From positions 62,001 through 126,000 of the forward strand of contig CABJBM010000001.1 of the NCBI GenBank assembly GCA_902363835.1: a stretch of 64,000 bases of DNA, written 5' to 3'. Source of the stretch: Lachnospiraceae bacterium. Lineage in GTDB: Bacteria > Bacillota > Clostridia > Lachnospirales > Lachnospiraceae. Under the pieces are notes generated by a model that did no database searches, was not told where the DNA came from, and saw only the letters and a program-made list of their open reading frames with translations. The position numbers and the translations under genes are program-made. The first letter of the stretch is position 1. Each line of letters opens with the position of its first letter. Positions 41,755-50,567 of this stretch are shown piece by piece.

Positions 41755-43119
41755 TCATTTTCCAAAACTGATATAGTCTTCTGGATTTTTTGAACTTGCA
41801 GCCTTACACTCCTTTCTGTTTATTTTCCATTCCGGTTTTATTTTAATTTCACCTTGTAGAATCGGATCCCCTGTCTTTTCCTGATAAACCAGTAATCTCC
41901 CGCTCATTTCTTTCAAAACCGAAGCGTACTCCCGGTTATACGCCAGATTATTGCGTTCTCCCGGGTCATAGAGAAGATCGTAAAGAGCTTCTTCATATTT
42001 TGTCTGGTTTTCCAGATCCTGCTTCAGGAAATAATCTTTTGTCAAAGATTCATCAATATTGGACTGGTTTATTTTCAAATAGGATGTATCGTAATAGCGG
42101 ATATATTTATAGCGCTTTGTGCGCACACAGCGGGCTGGCTCGTAGGACGTATGGAAATTGATTTCAGCGAAAATGTCGGACCTGATTTCCTCCTTCTCCC
42201 CTGTCAGCAGAGGAACCAGTGACCTTCCTTCCAGATATTCCGGTTTCTCCAGTTCAAGGAGTTCACAAAGTGTAGGAAAAACATCCATATGGGAAACAAG
42301 GCTGTCTGCTACAGTTCCATTGGCCAAGGCACCCGGTGAACGAAGCATCAGATTCACACCGATCCCACTGTCAAACAGCGTACATTTTGAAAAAGGATTT
42401 GGCAGGCCGTGATCCGTTGTAAAGAGAATAATGGTATTTTCCCACAATCCTTCTTCTTTCAGGCAGGAAATCACCTGGCCAAAACAGGAATCCGCGCATT
42501 TGACACTCATCAGATAACCTGCGAAGTCTTTACGGGTATCCCTGGTGTCCGGAATCGGATAAGGGGGAAGGGCATATTCAGGGTCAATATCTTCATCAAT
42601 CTTATCTGGAAAACGCCGATGGGTTGCATACATTCCATAAGAAAGAAAAAAGGGCTGTTCCTTATTATGATTTTTCAACCACTGACAGACTTCCCGTGCA
42701 TTTTCCTTATCCCAGTCCACCAGCTCTTCCTGAGAATATCCGGAATTATCTATTGTCAGTTCTTCCTGATAGCCAATTTCGGCCGCTCCCAGTTTTCTGT
42801 CCAGATACCATCCTGCTTCATGCTGGATTCCGCATAGGACGGTATAGTAACCATTCTGGTTTAGATACTGCACCAGATGTCTGCTGTAATCCATGGTAAA
42901 GCCTCTTTGGGCCAGACCTAACATGCCGTTCTGATGAGGGTACGTACTTGTCAGCATTGCTGCACGGCTGGGGGAGCAAGTCGGGCCTGCACAGTACGCA
43001 TTCCGAAACACGGCTGCCGTCCTGGAAAAGGATTCCATATTTGGTGTGGGAACCTTGTAACCATAGGGACTCAATACCCGCCCTGAATCATGAGTATGTA
43101 TATACAATACATTTTTCAC
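41755..43119 (-). CDS. Cysteine-type sulfatase 1, first gene of the sulfatase-PTS operon
   Basis: 454 aa, no signal peptide. Active-site C48-S-P-S-R52 is in the formylglycine motif. The usual N-terminal Asp-Asp metal pair is partly altered: the protein opens NVLYIHTHDSGR instead of the usual N-x-DD. Further blocks are CGIQHEAGWY, FTTDHGLPNPFSKCTLFDSG and LRSPGALA. It resembles gut-bacterial S1-family sulfatases and heparan sulfatases of the N-sulfoglucosamine sulfohydrolase type (HTHDSGR is typical of that group). The start is GTG 43119 with AGGAGGTACAATTA. Regulation is likely by the divergent GntR protein. Confidence 0.87.
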   Translation of the reverse strand: MKNVLYIHTHDSGRVLSPYGYKVPTPNMESFSRTAAVFRNAYCAGPTCSPSRAAMLTSTYPHQNGMLGLAQRGFTMDYSRHLVQYLNQNGYYTVLCGIQHEAGWYLDRKLGAAEIGYQEELTIDNSGYSQEELVDWDKENAREVCQWLKNHNKEQPFFLSYGMYATHRRFPDKIDEDIDPEYALPPYPIPDTRDTRKDFAGYLMSVKCADSCFGQVISCLKEEGLWENTIILFTTDHGLPNPFSKCTLFDSGIGVNLMLRSPGALANGTVADSLVSHMDVFPTLCELLELEKPEYLEGRSLVPLLTGEKEEIRSDIFAEINFHTSYEPARCVRTKRYKYIRYYDTSYLKINQSNIDESLTKDYFLKQDLENQTKYEEALYDLLYDPGERNNLAYNREYASVLKEMSGRLLVYQEKTGDPILQGEIKIKPEWKINRKECKAASSKNPEDYISFGK

Positions 43120-43185
43120 TAATTGTACCTCCTGCTGTTAAAATGTATTTATCACTGCATAATATGTATTATCATTTATGTACAG

Positions 43186-43214
43186 AATATACTATAACAG
43201 CGCAATAATGTCAA
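43186..43214 (-). promoter_or_regulatory. Promoter of the sulfatase-PTS operon
   Basis: Perfect TTGACA (43214-43209), 17 bases, TATATT (43191-43186) on the minus strand. The -35 box lies inside the operator-like copy at 43208-43219. Confidence 0.7.
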
Positions 43215-43317
43215 TACATTTAATTTAATTGTATTATCATGAACATGTTGCAACTTCTGTTAATGTATTGCACAGTTCATATAATAATTCAAAAATGTAT
43301 TGTCATTTATTTCAAAG

Positions 43318-43323
43318 TATAAT
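43318..43323 (+). promoter_or_regulatory. -10 box of the GntR regulator gene
   Basis: Perfect TATAAT on the plus strand 43 bases before the GntR start. The spaced -35 position (ATGTAT) is poor and lies in an operator copy; the promoter may be weak and autoregulated. Confidence 0.45.
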
Positions 43324-43365
43324 ACAATTAAAGAACTGGTTTGATAAGAAAATGAGGTGATAATT

Positions 43366-44079
43366 ATGTCAGAAAAAAGAATTGCACAATATAAACAGAT
43401 TGAAAATGACTTGCTTCAGAAAATAAATTTAGGTTATTATAAAAAAGATGATCTTATCCCCACAGAGCTGGAGCTTTCAAATACCTATCATGTATCAAGG
43501 GTGACTGTCAGAAAGGCCACAGATAATCTGGTGGCAAAGGGACTTCTGACAAGAGTTGCCGGAGTTGGGACATTTGTGTGCCATCCTTCTGTTACATTAA
43601 ACCCCAGTTCTATCCAGGGATTTTCAGAAGTAATGTGTGAACAGGGAATTTCCGTCCGGACAGAAGTTCCCACCTTTATGATCCAGAAAGCACCTTCAAA
43701 TATTGCTTCCATCTTAAAGATTGAGACAGGAGAACCTATTTATTTTATTGAAAGAGTCCGGTATGCAAATGATGAAATTTTTCAGTTTGAAACAACCTAT
43801 ATGTCCAGCCGTTTATATCCCGATATCTCCATGCAGGTGCTGCAGCAGTCGAAATATCAGTACTTTGAACAGATAAAGGGAATGAAAATTGCATACAGTG
43901 ACCATACCGTAACGCCCATTCATCCTTCAAAAAATATTGCAGAAATGTTTGGAATATCACTGGATACTCCTATTTTAAGAGTTGCCAATACTACTTTTCT
44001 GACCAATAATCAGATAATGGATTATACAGAATTGACACTAAACTCACCTAAATACCAGCTGACTTATGTCAAAAGCTGA
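43366..44079 (+). CDS. GntR-family regulator with UTRA domain (sulfatase-PTS locus)
   Basis: 237 aa from ATG 43366, fixed by GAGGTGA 5 bases before. Residues about 5-70 are a GntR winged helix (PTELELSNTYHVSRVTVRKA; GLLTRVAGVGTFV). Residues about 90-237 are a UTRA ligand domain (YFIERVRYANDEIFQFETTY; LRVANTTFLTNNQIMDYTEL). UTRA proteins usually bind a phosphorylated sugar, which fits a PTS product as inducer. It is the only plus-strand gene, divergent from sulfatase 1 across the operator array. Confidence 0.92.
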   Translation: MSEKRIAQYKQIENDLLQKINLGYYKKDDLIPTELELSNTYHVSRVTVRKATDNLVAKGLLTRVAGVGTFVCHPSVTLNPSSIQGFSEVMCEQGISVRTEVPTFMIQKAPSNIASILKIETGEPIYFIERVRYANDEIFQFETTYMSSRLYPDISMQVLQQSKYQYFEQIKGMKIAYSDHTVTPIHPSKNIAEMFGISLDTPILRVANTTFLTNNQIMDYTELTLNSPKYQLTYVKS

Positions 44080-44169
44080 TAAGCATCAGCTTGCTGTCCA
44101 AAGGAACTATTTTGAATTTCAGGCTTCGTCTGGTATGATCCTATTATCAATCATATTAATAATGACGCC

Positions 44170-44212
44170 AAGAGCCAGCCTGGATGACAGAATGCCATAT
44201 CAGCTGGCTCTT
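44170..44212. repeat. Perfect 10-bp inverted repeat between convergent genes
   Basis: AAGAGCCAGC and GCTGGCTCTT around a 23-base loop in the 192-base gap between the GntR gene and the end of the DUF5054 gene. There is no T-run on either strand. It may act as a weak shared terminator or a 3'-end hairpin. Confidence 0.5.
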
Positions 44213-44271
44213 GAATCGTTTCTACAGTCATTTTGATGTAAGGAGGAATACAAGAGACGACCATATTTTCC

Positions 44272-46359
44272 CTATGAAACCGGTTTGCCCTCCCCTGTGA
44301 TCTTGACCGTATATTCAAAACAACAGTCATCTTCACACCACATCTTGAAATTTGTTCCCCATTTATTGTTATATAAATTATAAGAGAATCCCTTTTTTAT
44401 ATCCGGAAGATTCCGGTAATCACCATACATCCATTTGCCGCCCACGCTGACAAGGGGGGAATGGTGGTTTATAACTACGATTTTTCCGTCTGCACCGTGA
44501 TAGGAAAGTTCCTCCACACAGTGCTGTCTTCTATTACCTCCCCGCACTATCTCTACCGGAGAAATAAGATCTCCCATCTTCTTCAGTCTCCAACAGTATG
44601 GATTTTCCACATCAAAGCACACATCGAACCAAAGTGCTTCCGGCATACGGTTGGCATCCTTCCCGGACCAGCAGAGCCTTACGCCAATATCTTCCCCAAA
44701 GGTATAGACAATAGCGGACCGCTTCGGGCAGCCATACCTTGTAACCGCCTCTTCATTGCCATTTAGCATAATGCGGATTTCATTACCATTTGTTTTGATT
44801 TTCTCCGCACCGAATACATAATTCCGGTTCTCTAAATCCTCTGCGGACTCAAGGCCCGGCTTAGAAAAATCTCCTTCCGACCAGCACTGATTTTGGCGGA
44901 AGGCCCGGTTATAGCTGTAGTAATTCTCTACACAGTTCCTGGCATTATAAGTCTCATAGGAGAGCCTTCCAAAAGCCCCATCCGTAATCCACTCCCGTTC
45001 CCCTTTCTTCAAATACACCATAGTGCCGCTGCCATCAAACGACACGGTCCATTCTCCAATAACCACCCGTTCATAAGGATATATTGTTCTTCCGCCCTCT
45101 CCCACCGCCATATCGCGGCAATTCACAGTCAGACGGTTAAGTTCCCCTTTAGCCTCTTCCTTTAGTTCCTCCGGCAGGGCATCGACGGCCTTCCATATGT
45201 ATTCCATCTGCTCCCCATGGGAACTTTCATATACTTTATAGGATCCATCGAATTTCCCGCCGCGGTACTTGCAGAAATCCTCCTGCAAGACCTTTAACAT
45301 ACCGGCATTGCGGTTTGTCAGGAAATCCAGAGTTGTCACATCCGCTTTTCTGGCCGCCTGGAAACCAGTCTTTTCCCAATTTGTAAAATCAGCCAGGTAT
45401 TTTTTATAGTCTAGTCCCCAGGTATGCTCCGCCACCAGAAGCAGGTTTTCCATGAAGTCTCCGTAAAAACTGTCTTCCCGGCACAGTCTTCCTTCCCTCT
45501 CCATACGGTCCTTCCATTCAATAAGTCCGCGATAACGGGTAATCTTTAACGGGTCGGAGGCAATGCCATGAATCCAGGTATCCCCGATTTCTTCTTCTAC
45601 TATTGGAAGGCGGTCTTTATATGGAAGCAGGCTCTCGGCATACTTGTCCATGGTAGAAGCAACGATTTTAGCCTGAGGGTAAATGGCCTGTATCCGGTCC
45701 ATCTCAGCCTCTACCGCTTCCACCGACTGAGGCCCTAAGTTATCACCGGTATGGGCGAATTCCAGCACCTCATCCATTCCTTCCACGTAACAAGGCGCAC
45801 CGTATTCAAAAGAGTACTGGATGATAATCTCCTTATCTCCCGATTTCCAGCGGTAGGTCAAAGGGACCTGAGGGACCATGGAGGAAGGATTGACGCCGAT
45901 GTGCATGTAGACCTTGCCGTGATCCGCCATAGGACCGATGACGGCTTTCGTATGGCCCGGAACATCTGTCATCTTGGCTGAAATAGTATTCTTTCCGAAC
46001 CGTCTATCCAATTTGTCGGAAAGACTTAAATCATATTCAAAAAGTTCTTTATCCAGCAGCTCCGTATGGGTGGTGCATGCCAGTCCATGCCAGCAGATAT
46101 CCCCACGGCGGATTGACGCTTCAAGCCGTTTGCAGGCTTCCTCCCCGGCATGTCTGAAATAGTAATCTATGAGATAGGAACCGACAGTCCAGATAAACCG
46201 TTTTTCTTGTTCCTTATTCATCTGAAAGGCCAGGTCAATGGCGAGCGGAATATAGCAATTCACATATTTGTTCAGAACATTCTGCCCCAAATCAGTGAAG
46301 CCAATGTCGAGATGGGTTTTAAATACCACGTGTACCTTTTTAATCGCTGATTTATCCAT
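44272..46359 (-). CDS. DUF5054 protein with GH38-like active site
   Basis: 695 aa from ATG 46359 (GGAGG 11 bases before; earlier in-frame ATGs have no ribosome site). The N-terminus VVFKTHLDIGFTDLG has the His-x-Asp zinc-ligand pair of GH38 alpha-mannosidases. AKMTDVPGHTKAVIGPMADHG corresponds to the nucleophile region, with the Asp before VPGHT. AEHTWGLD matches the conserved His block. There is no signal peptide. The family is mostly uncharacterised; a mannosidase-like or lyase-type activity on an imported glycan is likely. It is the last gene of the ABC-mannosidase operon, after the GntR gene. Confidence 0.78.
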   Translation of the reverse strand: MDKSAIKKVHVVFKTHLDIGFTDLGQNVLNKYVNCYIPLAIDLAFQMNKEQEKRFIWTVGSYLIDYYFRHAGEEACKRLEASIRRGDICWHGLACTTHTELLDKELFEYDLSLSDKLDRRFGKNTISAKMTDVPGHTKAVIGPMADHGKVYMHIGVNPSSMVPQVPLTYRWKSGDKEIIIQYSFEYGAPCYVEGMDEVLEFAHTGDNLGPQSVEAVEAEMDRIQAIYPQAKIVASTMDKYAESLLPYKDRLPIVEEEIGDTWIHGIASDPLKITRYRGLIEWKDRMEREGRLCREDSFYGDFMENLLLVAEHTWGLDYKKYLADFTNWEKTGFQAARKADVTTLDFLTNRNAGMLKVLQEDFCKYRGGKFDGSYKVYESSHGEQMEYIWKAVDALPEELKEEAKGELNRLTVNCRDMAVGEGGRTIYPYERVVIGEWTVSFDGSGTMVYLKKGEREWITDGAFGRLSYETYNARNCVENYYSYNRAFRQNQCWSEGDFSKPGLESAEDLENRNYVFGAEKIKTNGNEIRIMLNGNEEAVTRYGCPKRSAIVYTFGEDIGVRLCWSGKDANRMPEALWFDVCFDVENPYCWRLKKMGDLISPVEIVRGGNRRQHCVEELSYHGADGKIVVINHHSPLVSVGGKWMYGDYRNLPDIKKGFSYNLYNNKWGTNFKMWCEDDCCFEYTVKITGEGKPVS

Positions 46360-46445
46360 GTTCTTTATTTCCTCCATTATTTTCGGATTTCTGCAATCAC
46401 CATCATGCACATACCTTCACCAGGTACGATTCTCCTTCCACCTGT

Positions 46446-47165
46446 TTATAAGTCTACCGTATACTTGTACCGGTTTCCTGGATAATAGCAGTCAGAATAT
46501 TCAAATATTTCCCCATCTGCCAGAAATGTCTTTCTGACCCTCTTAAATAAAGGCAGCTGCGGATCTACTTTCAGAAAATCCTGGATTTCCTTTGTGGATA
46601 ACACGGCTTCCAGGGTATCCTGTCCTCTTGCAATAATGATTCCATAGGTTTCCTGAAGATGTTTATATAAGGATTCCATATAATATTCCTTTTCCATAGG
46701 CAGTTCCACGATATCCTTCAAATACGTGACAGAATAGACCATAGGAATTTTATCCACACATCTTACTCTGGTAAGACAGTAACACTGTTTCGTCTCAGGA
46801 ATTCCAAGTACCATGGCTACTTTCTTCCCCGGCCTGACTTTTTCCATTGTGCAGTAGGAGGTGCTCATGGTGATGTTATGCTGCTTCATTTCGTCTGTAA
46901 AGCTGATGACACTCTTTAAATGTTCGTCAATTTTTTCATATATTACCGTGGTTCCGATTCCCCTGGTACTTTTGATGTAACGGTCTAAGGTCAGCGCAGC
47001 CAAAGCCTGGCGTACCGTGACACGGGATATATTGTACTCTTCCATCAGCATCTTTTCCGTGGGGAAAATATCCCCCTTATTGAATTCCCCATGCTCAATC
47101 TGCTTCTTTAATATTGTTTCCAACTGGGAATATAAGGGCTGCGCCCCTTTTTCGTGATTCAGCAT
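46446..47165 (-). CDS. GntR-family regulator with UTRA domain (ABC-mannosidase locus)
   Basis: 239 aa. Winged helix at about residues 10-75 (PTEKMLMEEYNISRVTVRQA; STRGIGTTVIYE), UTRA domain from about 95 (CYCLTRVRCVDKIPMVYSVTY; FKRVRKTFLADGEIFEYSDC). It is encoded inside the operon between the ROK kinase and the DUF5054 gene, so its level rises with the operon. The likely operator is the 30-bp inverted repeat at 53737-53766 in front of the binding-protein gene. AAGGAGTGTAGAGA precedes ATG 47165. Confidence 0.9.
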   Translation of the reverse strand: MLNHEKGAQPLYSQLETILKKQIEHGEFNKGDIFPTEKMLMEEYNISRVTVRQALAALTLDRYIKSTRGIGTTVIYEKIDEHLKSVISFTDEMKQHNITMSTSYCTMEKVRPGKKVAMVLGIPETKQCYCLTRVRCVDKIPMVYSVTYLKDIVELPMEKEYYMESLYKHLQETYGIIIARGQDTLEAVLSTKEIQDFLKVDPQLPLFKRVRKTFLADGEIFEYSDCYYPGNRYKYTVDL

Positions 47166-47168
47166 TCT

Positions 47169-48074
47169 CTACACTCCTTCCTTCATGGAAACAAACAGTC
47201 CCAGCATTGCCAGTCCTGATGTGTCTTCTTCCGTGAAAACCTCGATATTCCTATCCTGGCATTCCTTACGGATACCGTCTCCGAAGAAGGCGAAACTTTT
47301 TGATATCTGTCCTCCCATAACCAGTGCATCAGGTTTAAACCTGTCTAAAAACGGTACCATAGCATCTTTTAAATCAGCCCCGAATGCCTGAAACGTAAGC
47401 AGTGCCTTCTCTTCCCCCTGACAGGAACGGCCGTAAAGTTCCTTACCGGAAACACTGCTGCCATAAATTTCACCGGCCAGTGCCGCCAGACCTCTGACGG
47501 ATACGTAATCATCAATTACCCCCTCCCGGTACGGAGTATTATAAAGCCAGCCATTTTCCGGAACGCCATCCTTTTCTTCCTTTTGCACCTTCTTTGCTTT
47601 TACAAAAGCGGAGCCTGCTCCAGTGCCAATACAAAGACAAATGATTTTTTCCTTATCTGCAGCTTTTCCAAACCAGCTTTCTCCCACGGCAAACGCTTCT
47701 ACATCATGAAGGAATTGAAACGGAATATCTGCCAGCCAATCCAGACGCTTTTTCAGTTGGGGAACGAGAGGAATTCCATAGATGGAATCGTACTTATCCA
47801 GTCCATTCATCAGACTGATTCCGCAAAGGTAATCGAATGGTCCCGGAAACGCCATAGCTATGCCGCCAATGGGACTTGCCCCGGCCATCTTCTTCATCTC
47901 ATTGATCAGGAAAGCGAAATTGTCAAGGATAATCCCGCTTTCTCCCTTTGCCAAGGCCGGAAAGCTTACCGGTCCTTTCTGAAACAACTGTCCCCTTTGG
48001 TTCGCAACCGCGCATTTTATCTGCGTACCGCCTACATCCAGAAGTATATATCTGCATTCCGCCTTCACACTCAT
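47169..48074 (-). CDS. ROK-family sugar kinase
   Basis: 301 aa if ATG 48074 is used; GTG 48068 has better spacing to AAAGGAG. ATP-binding LLDVGGTQIKCAVAN at the N-terminus, GIAMAFPGPFDYLCGI in the middle, ICLCIGTGAGSAFV as phosphate 2 loop. The usual ROK zinc CxCG motif is not visible, so the metal site seems to be missing or altered. It probably phosphorylates mannose or another monosaccharide released by the two GH38-type enzymes. It follows the GH38 gene closely. Confidence 0.85.
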   Translation of the reverse strand: MSVKAECRYILLDVGGTQIKCAVANQRGQLFQKGPVSFPALAKGESGIILDNFAFLINEMKKMAGASPIGGIAMAFPGPFDYLCGISLMNGLDKYDSIYGIPLVPQLKKRLDWLADIPFQFLHDVEAFAVGESWFGKAADKEKIICLCIGTGAGSAFVKAKKVQKEEKDGVPENGWLYNTPYREGVIDDYVSVRGLAALAGEIYGSSVSGKELYGRSCQGEEKALLTFQAFGADLKDAMVPFLDRFKPDALVMGGQISKSFAFFGDGIRKECQDRNIEVFTEEDTSGLAMLGLFVSMKEGV

Positions 48075-48084
48075 CTCTCCTTTG

Positions 48085-50547
48085 TCAATCTGTATAACAG
48101 GCAATCAGGCCCTCGTTTTCTGCCTCACATTCTGCATACATTTCTGCCTCGCCGCATGGCTCGTGAACCATCAGCGTATAGAAAAATTCATAAAATCCGC
48201 CCAGATTCACTTTGAAATTTGTCTCCCAGTAGTTGTTCATCACCCAGGAGTAAAGCGGGGAATGGTTTCTTTCTTTATCCTTGCAATCACATAAGACAAT
48301 TGGTCTGGCTTCCAATCCTCCAAGACTAATGAGAGGCGCATCTTTCGTTATAATCGCCAGATTTATGTTGTCTGATTTTAATACTACACCATTCTGTATC
48401 AAATAGAAGTCCTGACAGCTTCCCGGCAGCTGATCGATTCCAGGCCGGATCATACAGCCTGTTTTATCGAAATAAACCGTTGTGTCTTCTCCGGCAGTAA
48501 ATGGAAGGGCCACGTATAAGTTTTCCGGCTCCCACACACTTTGTTTATGGACTCTTACCATAACCTCCAGCTTTGGCCGGTGCTTATACGCCTTTACATA
48601 TACCGTATAGAATCCGGTTCCTTCCAGTTGATAATCCAATTCAATTGCTGCGTAAACCGTTCCGTTTTCCACGATCCGCCGATCCTTTAACATGCTTCTG
48701 TATCTTCTGGTGGCTGTGGATTTTCGGTTGCGTCCCATTCTTCTTCTGGTTTCACAGGCGGATTCCGCCATATCCGTCACCTCATACACACCGGCAAATG
48801 CGCCGTCCACACTGTCGTCACGGATCAGTTCTGTGTGATCCGCTTTATTTATAATGGAAGTGATTCCCTTTTCTCCGTCTAAAGTAAGTATTATATGGTC
48901 AGTCTCAATCCGGTCTGCATCCACTCTGTTATCCTTTTCTGAAAGCAGGTCCTCAATGCCTTCCGCCCCGATATGGGCGTGATTTTCAGTGGTCTGATAC
49001 TTCCGTTCATCCAGAGTAATCATCACCAGTTTCTCTTCTTTCGGTTTCATAGCAATTTCGATTTCCACCTGGGTAGCCCTGGCGATCCGTTTTACCTGGC
49101 TTGGGACAGTCTGTCCGGTTTCACAATCCACCACCCGGATCGGAATGGTCTCATCATAACGTACACCCTGGATATACTCCCAAAACTCAATGTAAAGGCA
49201 GGCTTTTGTGTGAAGCGCTACATCATGTGGATTGATGACCAAATAGCGCTGAGGCTTATCCTGGCGTATTGTCACTTCTCCTTTGGCTGCCAGGATCTGA
49301 TCTAAATTCTTTGCCGCGTGAGTATTGGAATCAGCGGCATAAGCGCCTTTTTTCAGTTCCAACATCCCTACCAGACTTTCCCACGGTTCAGAAACGCTGG
49401 AGGAATACCCCCAGGTATGTTCCGCATACAGCATCTGCTCCTTTGCCGTCTTCTCCATCAGTTTCTGATTTCCAAGCAGACCATGAGGATCCAGTTTCCT
49501 GCAGAGGTCATATTTTCTCATGGCATCCCGGTACACTTTCACCTCAGCCGGTGTTGAGCCGATTCCGTCAGCCCACCAGTCGGTCCAGTCTCCGCGAAAG
49601 ACGGGGATATCGCTGCAATGATTCCTCACAGCATCAAAGAACTGCTCCAGGGTCACCATGCGGAAAGATATGCGGTCTTTGTATATTTTGTTCAATTCAT
49701 TGACCCGTCTTGCAATGCCGGCGCTGGGCGGTGCATTATCTGTAATTGCTCCGGAAACCATGAACGGTACGATATCGTAGGGATAGCCTTCCTCTTCAAG
49801 ATTGTCCAGATACCGCTGGATTCTGGTCTTTACAATCTTCATCTCGGTCTCATATGTATCCTCTGTGTTCTGATTCAGAATGAAATTCTTCCGGATTCCC
49901 GGTGAAAATTCATCATTTATCATGTATGTTGTTCCCCCATGAGGAGCTAAAAACATCTCATTCCCCAAGTGGTAATGATCTCCGTTCCAGACTAACAGTT
50001 GGTTTCCTTTGGGGCTTTCCCAGTAGAACGGAAGCGACTTTTTATAGAGAGGAAACATTCCGTGATGGGGATGGAGGCAGGAGTAAAAATCCCGGATTCC
50101 ATAATCGTAAAGCGCATCAGCATATCCCCAGGCCATTCCATTGATATCAGCGCACATACCAGCTGTGATCGAATGGCCGATTGCTTTTCCATACTGCTGT
50201 GCTTTTTCTATGGCGTGTTCCAGAACCGGCATGCTTACCAGTTCAGTCATGTTTAAATAGTTGCCGCTTAACCCGATTTCGCCGCTTTTTACGTACATCT
50301 CGAATTTTTTCCTGGAGGCTTTGTCTGCCATTTCATAGAAATTCTCCACCTGCCAGTAATTTTCACACTGCCATACAAAGCCGTCAGCCCCCGTGATTTC
50401 CCCGCTGTGGATTCCATCAAGAATATCCATGGCCTGGCGTATAAAGTCGTAATGATACCGCATGATCTTATCCTGCCGTTCTGTATAACCGATATCCGTA
50501 TGGGAATGCTGGATCAAATAAATATTCCACTTTTTTTTCGTATTCAT
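48085..50547 (-). CDS. GH38-type alpha-mannosidase
   Basis: 820 aa, no signal peptide, therefore cytoplasmic. IQHSHTDIGYTERQDK holds the zinc His-x-Asp pair. AGMCADINGMAWGYADAL corresponds to the nucleophile region, with Asp in ADINGM. AEHTWGYSSS is the conserved His block near residue 370. The C-terminal half is beta-rich as in GH38. It probably removes alpha-linked mannose from oligosaccharides delivered by the ABC transporter. AAGGAGAACGAAG precedes ATG 50547; 20 bases after the permease gene. Confidence 0.83.
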   Translation of the reverse strand: MNTKKKWNIYLIQHSHTDIGYTERQDKIMRYHYDFIRQAMDILDGIHSGEITGADGFVWQCENYWQVENFYEMADKASRKKFEMYVKSGEIGLSGNYLNMTELVSMPVLEHAIEKAQQYGKAIGHSITAGMCADINGMAWGYADALYDYGIRDFYSCLHPHHGMFPLYKKSLPFYWESPKGNQLLVWNGDHYHLGNEMFLAPHGGTTYMINDEFSPGIRKNFILNQNTEDTYETEMKIVKTRIQRYLDNLEEEGYPYDIVPFMVSGAITDNAPPSAGIARRVNELNKIYKDRISFRMVTLEQFFDAVRNHCSDIPVFRGDWTDWWADGIGSTPAEVKVYRDAMRKYDLCRKLDPHGLLGNQKLMEKTAKEQMLYAEHTWGYSSSVSEPWESLVGMLELKKGAYAADSNTHAAKNLDQILAAKGEVTIRQDKPQRYLVINPHDVALHTKACLYIEFWEYIQGVRYDETIPIRVVDCETGQTVPSQVKRIARATQVEIEIAMKPKEEKLVMITLDERKYQTTENHAHIGAEGIEDLLSEKDNRVDADRIETDHIILTLDGEKGITSIINKADHTELIRDDSVDGAFAGVYEVTDMAESACETRRRMGRNRKSTATRRYRSMLKDRRIVENGTVYAAIELDYQLEGTGFYTVYVKAYKHRPKLEVMVRVHKQSVWEPENLYVALPFTAGEDTTVYFDKTGCMIRPGIDQLPGSCQDFYLIQNGVVLKSDNINLAIITKDAPLISLGGLEARPIVLCDCKDKERNHSPLYSWVMNNYWETNFKVNLGGFYEFFYTLMVHEPCGEAEMYAECEAENEGLIACYTD

Positions 50548-50567
50548 CTTCGTTCTCCTTGTTTCTT

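Larger units (their letters stand above)
43142..43328. promoter_or_regulatory. Array of seven operator-like sites between sulfatase 1 and the GntR gene
   Basis: Seven copies of a WTGTATTRTCAT-like sequence. On the plus strand: 43143-43154, 43164-43175, 43229-43240, 43263-43274 (degenerate) and 43295-43306. Inverted: 43208-43219 and 43316-43327. An eighth weak copy lies in the start of sulfatase 1 (43101-43112). One copy covers the -35 box of the sulfatase promoter. It is probably bound by the divergent GntR/UTRA protein. Confidence 0.65.

Noticed and set aside
43142..43328. CRISPR-like direct repeats between the sulfatase and GntR genes
   Set aside because: Units are only about 12 bases, irregularly spaced and in both orientations; this fits operators, not CRISPR.
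44170..44212. Strong bidirectional terminator between GntR and DUF5054 genes
   Set aside because: The stem is perfect, but the loop is 23 bases and no T-run follows on either strand, so I list it only as an inverted repeat.
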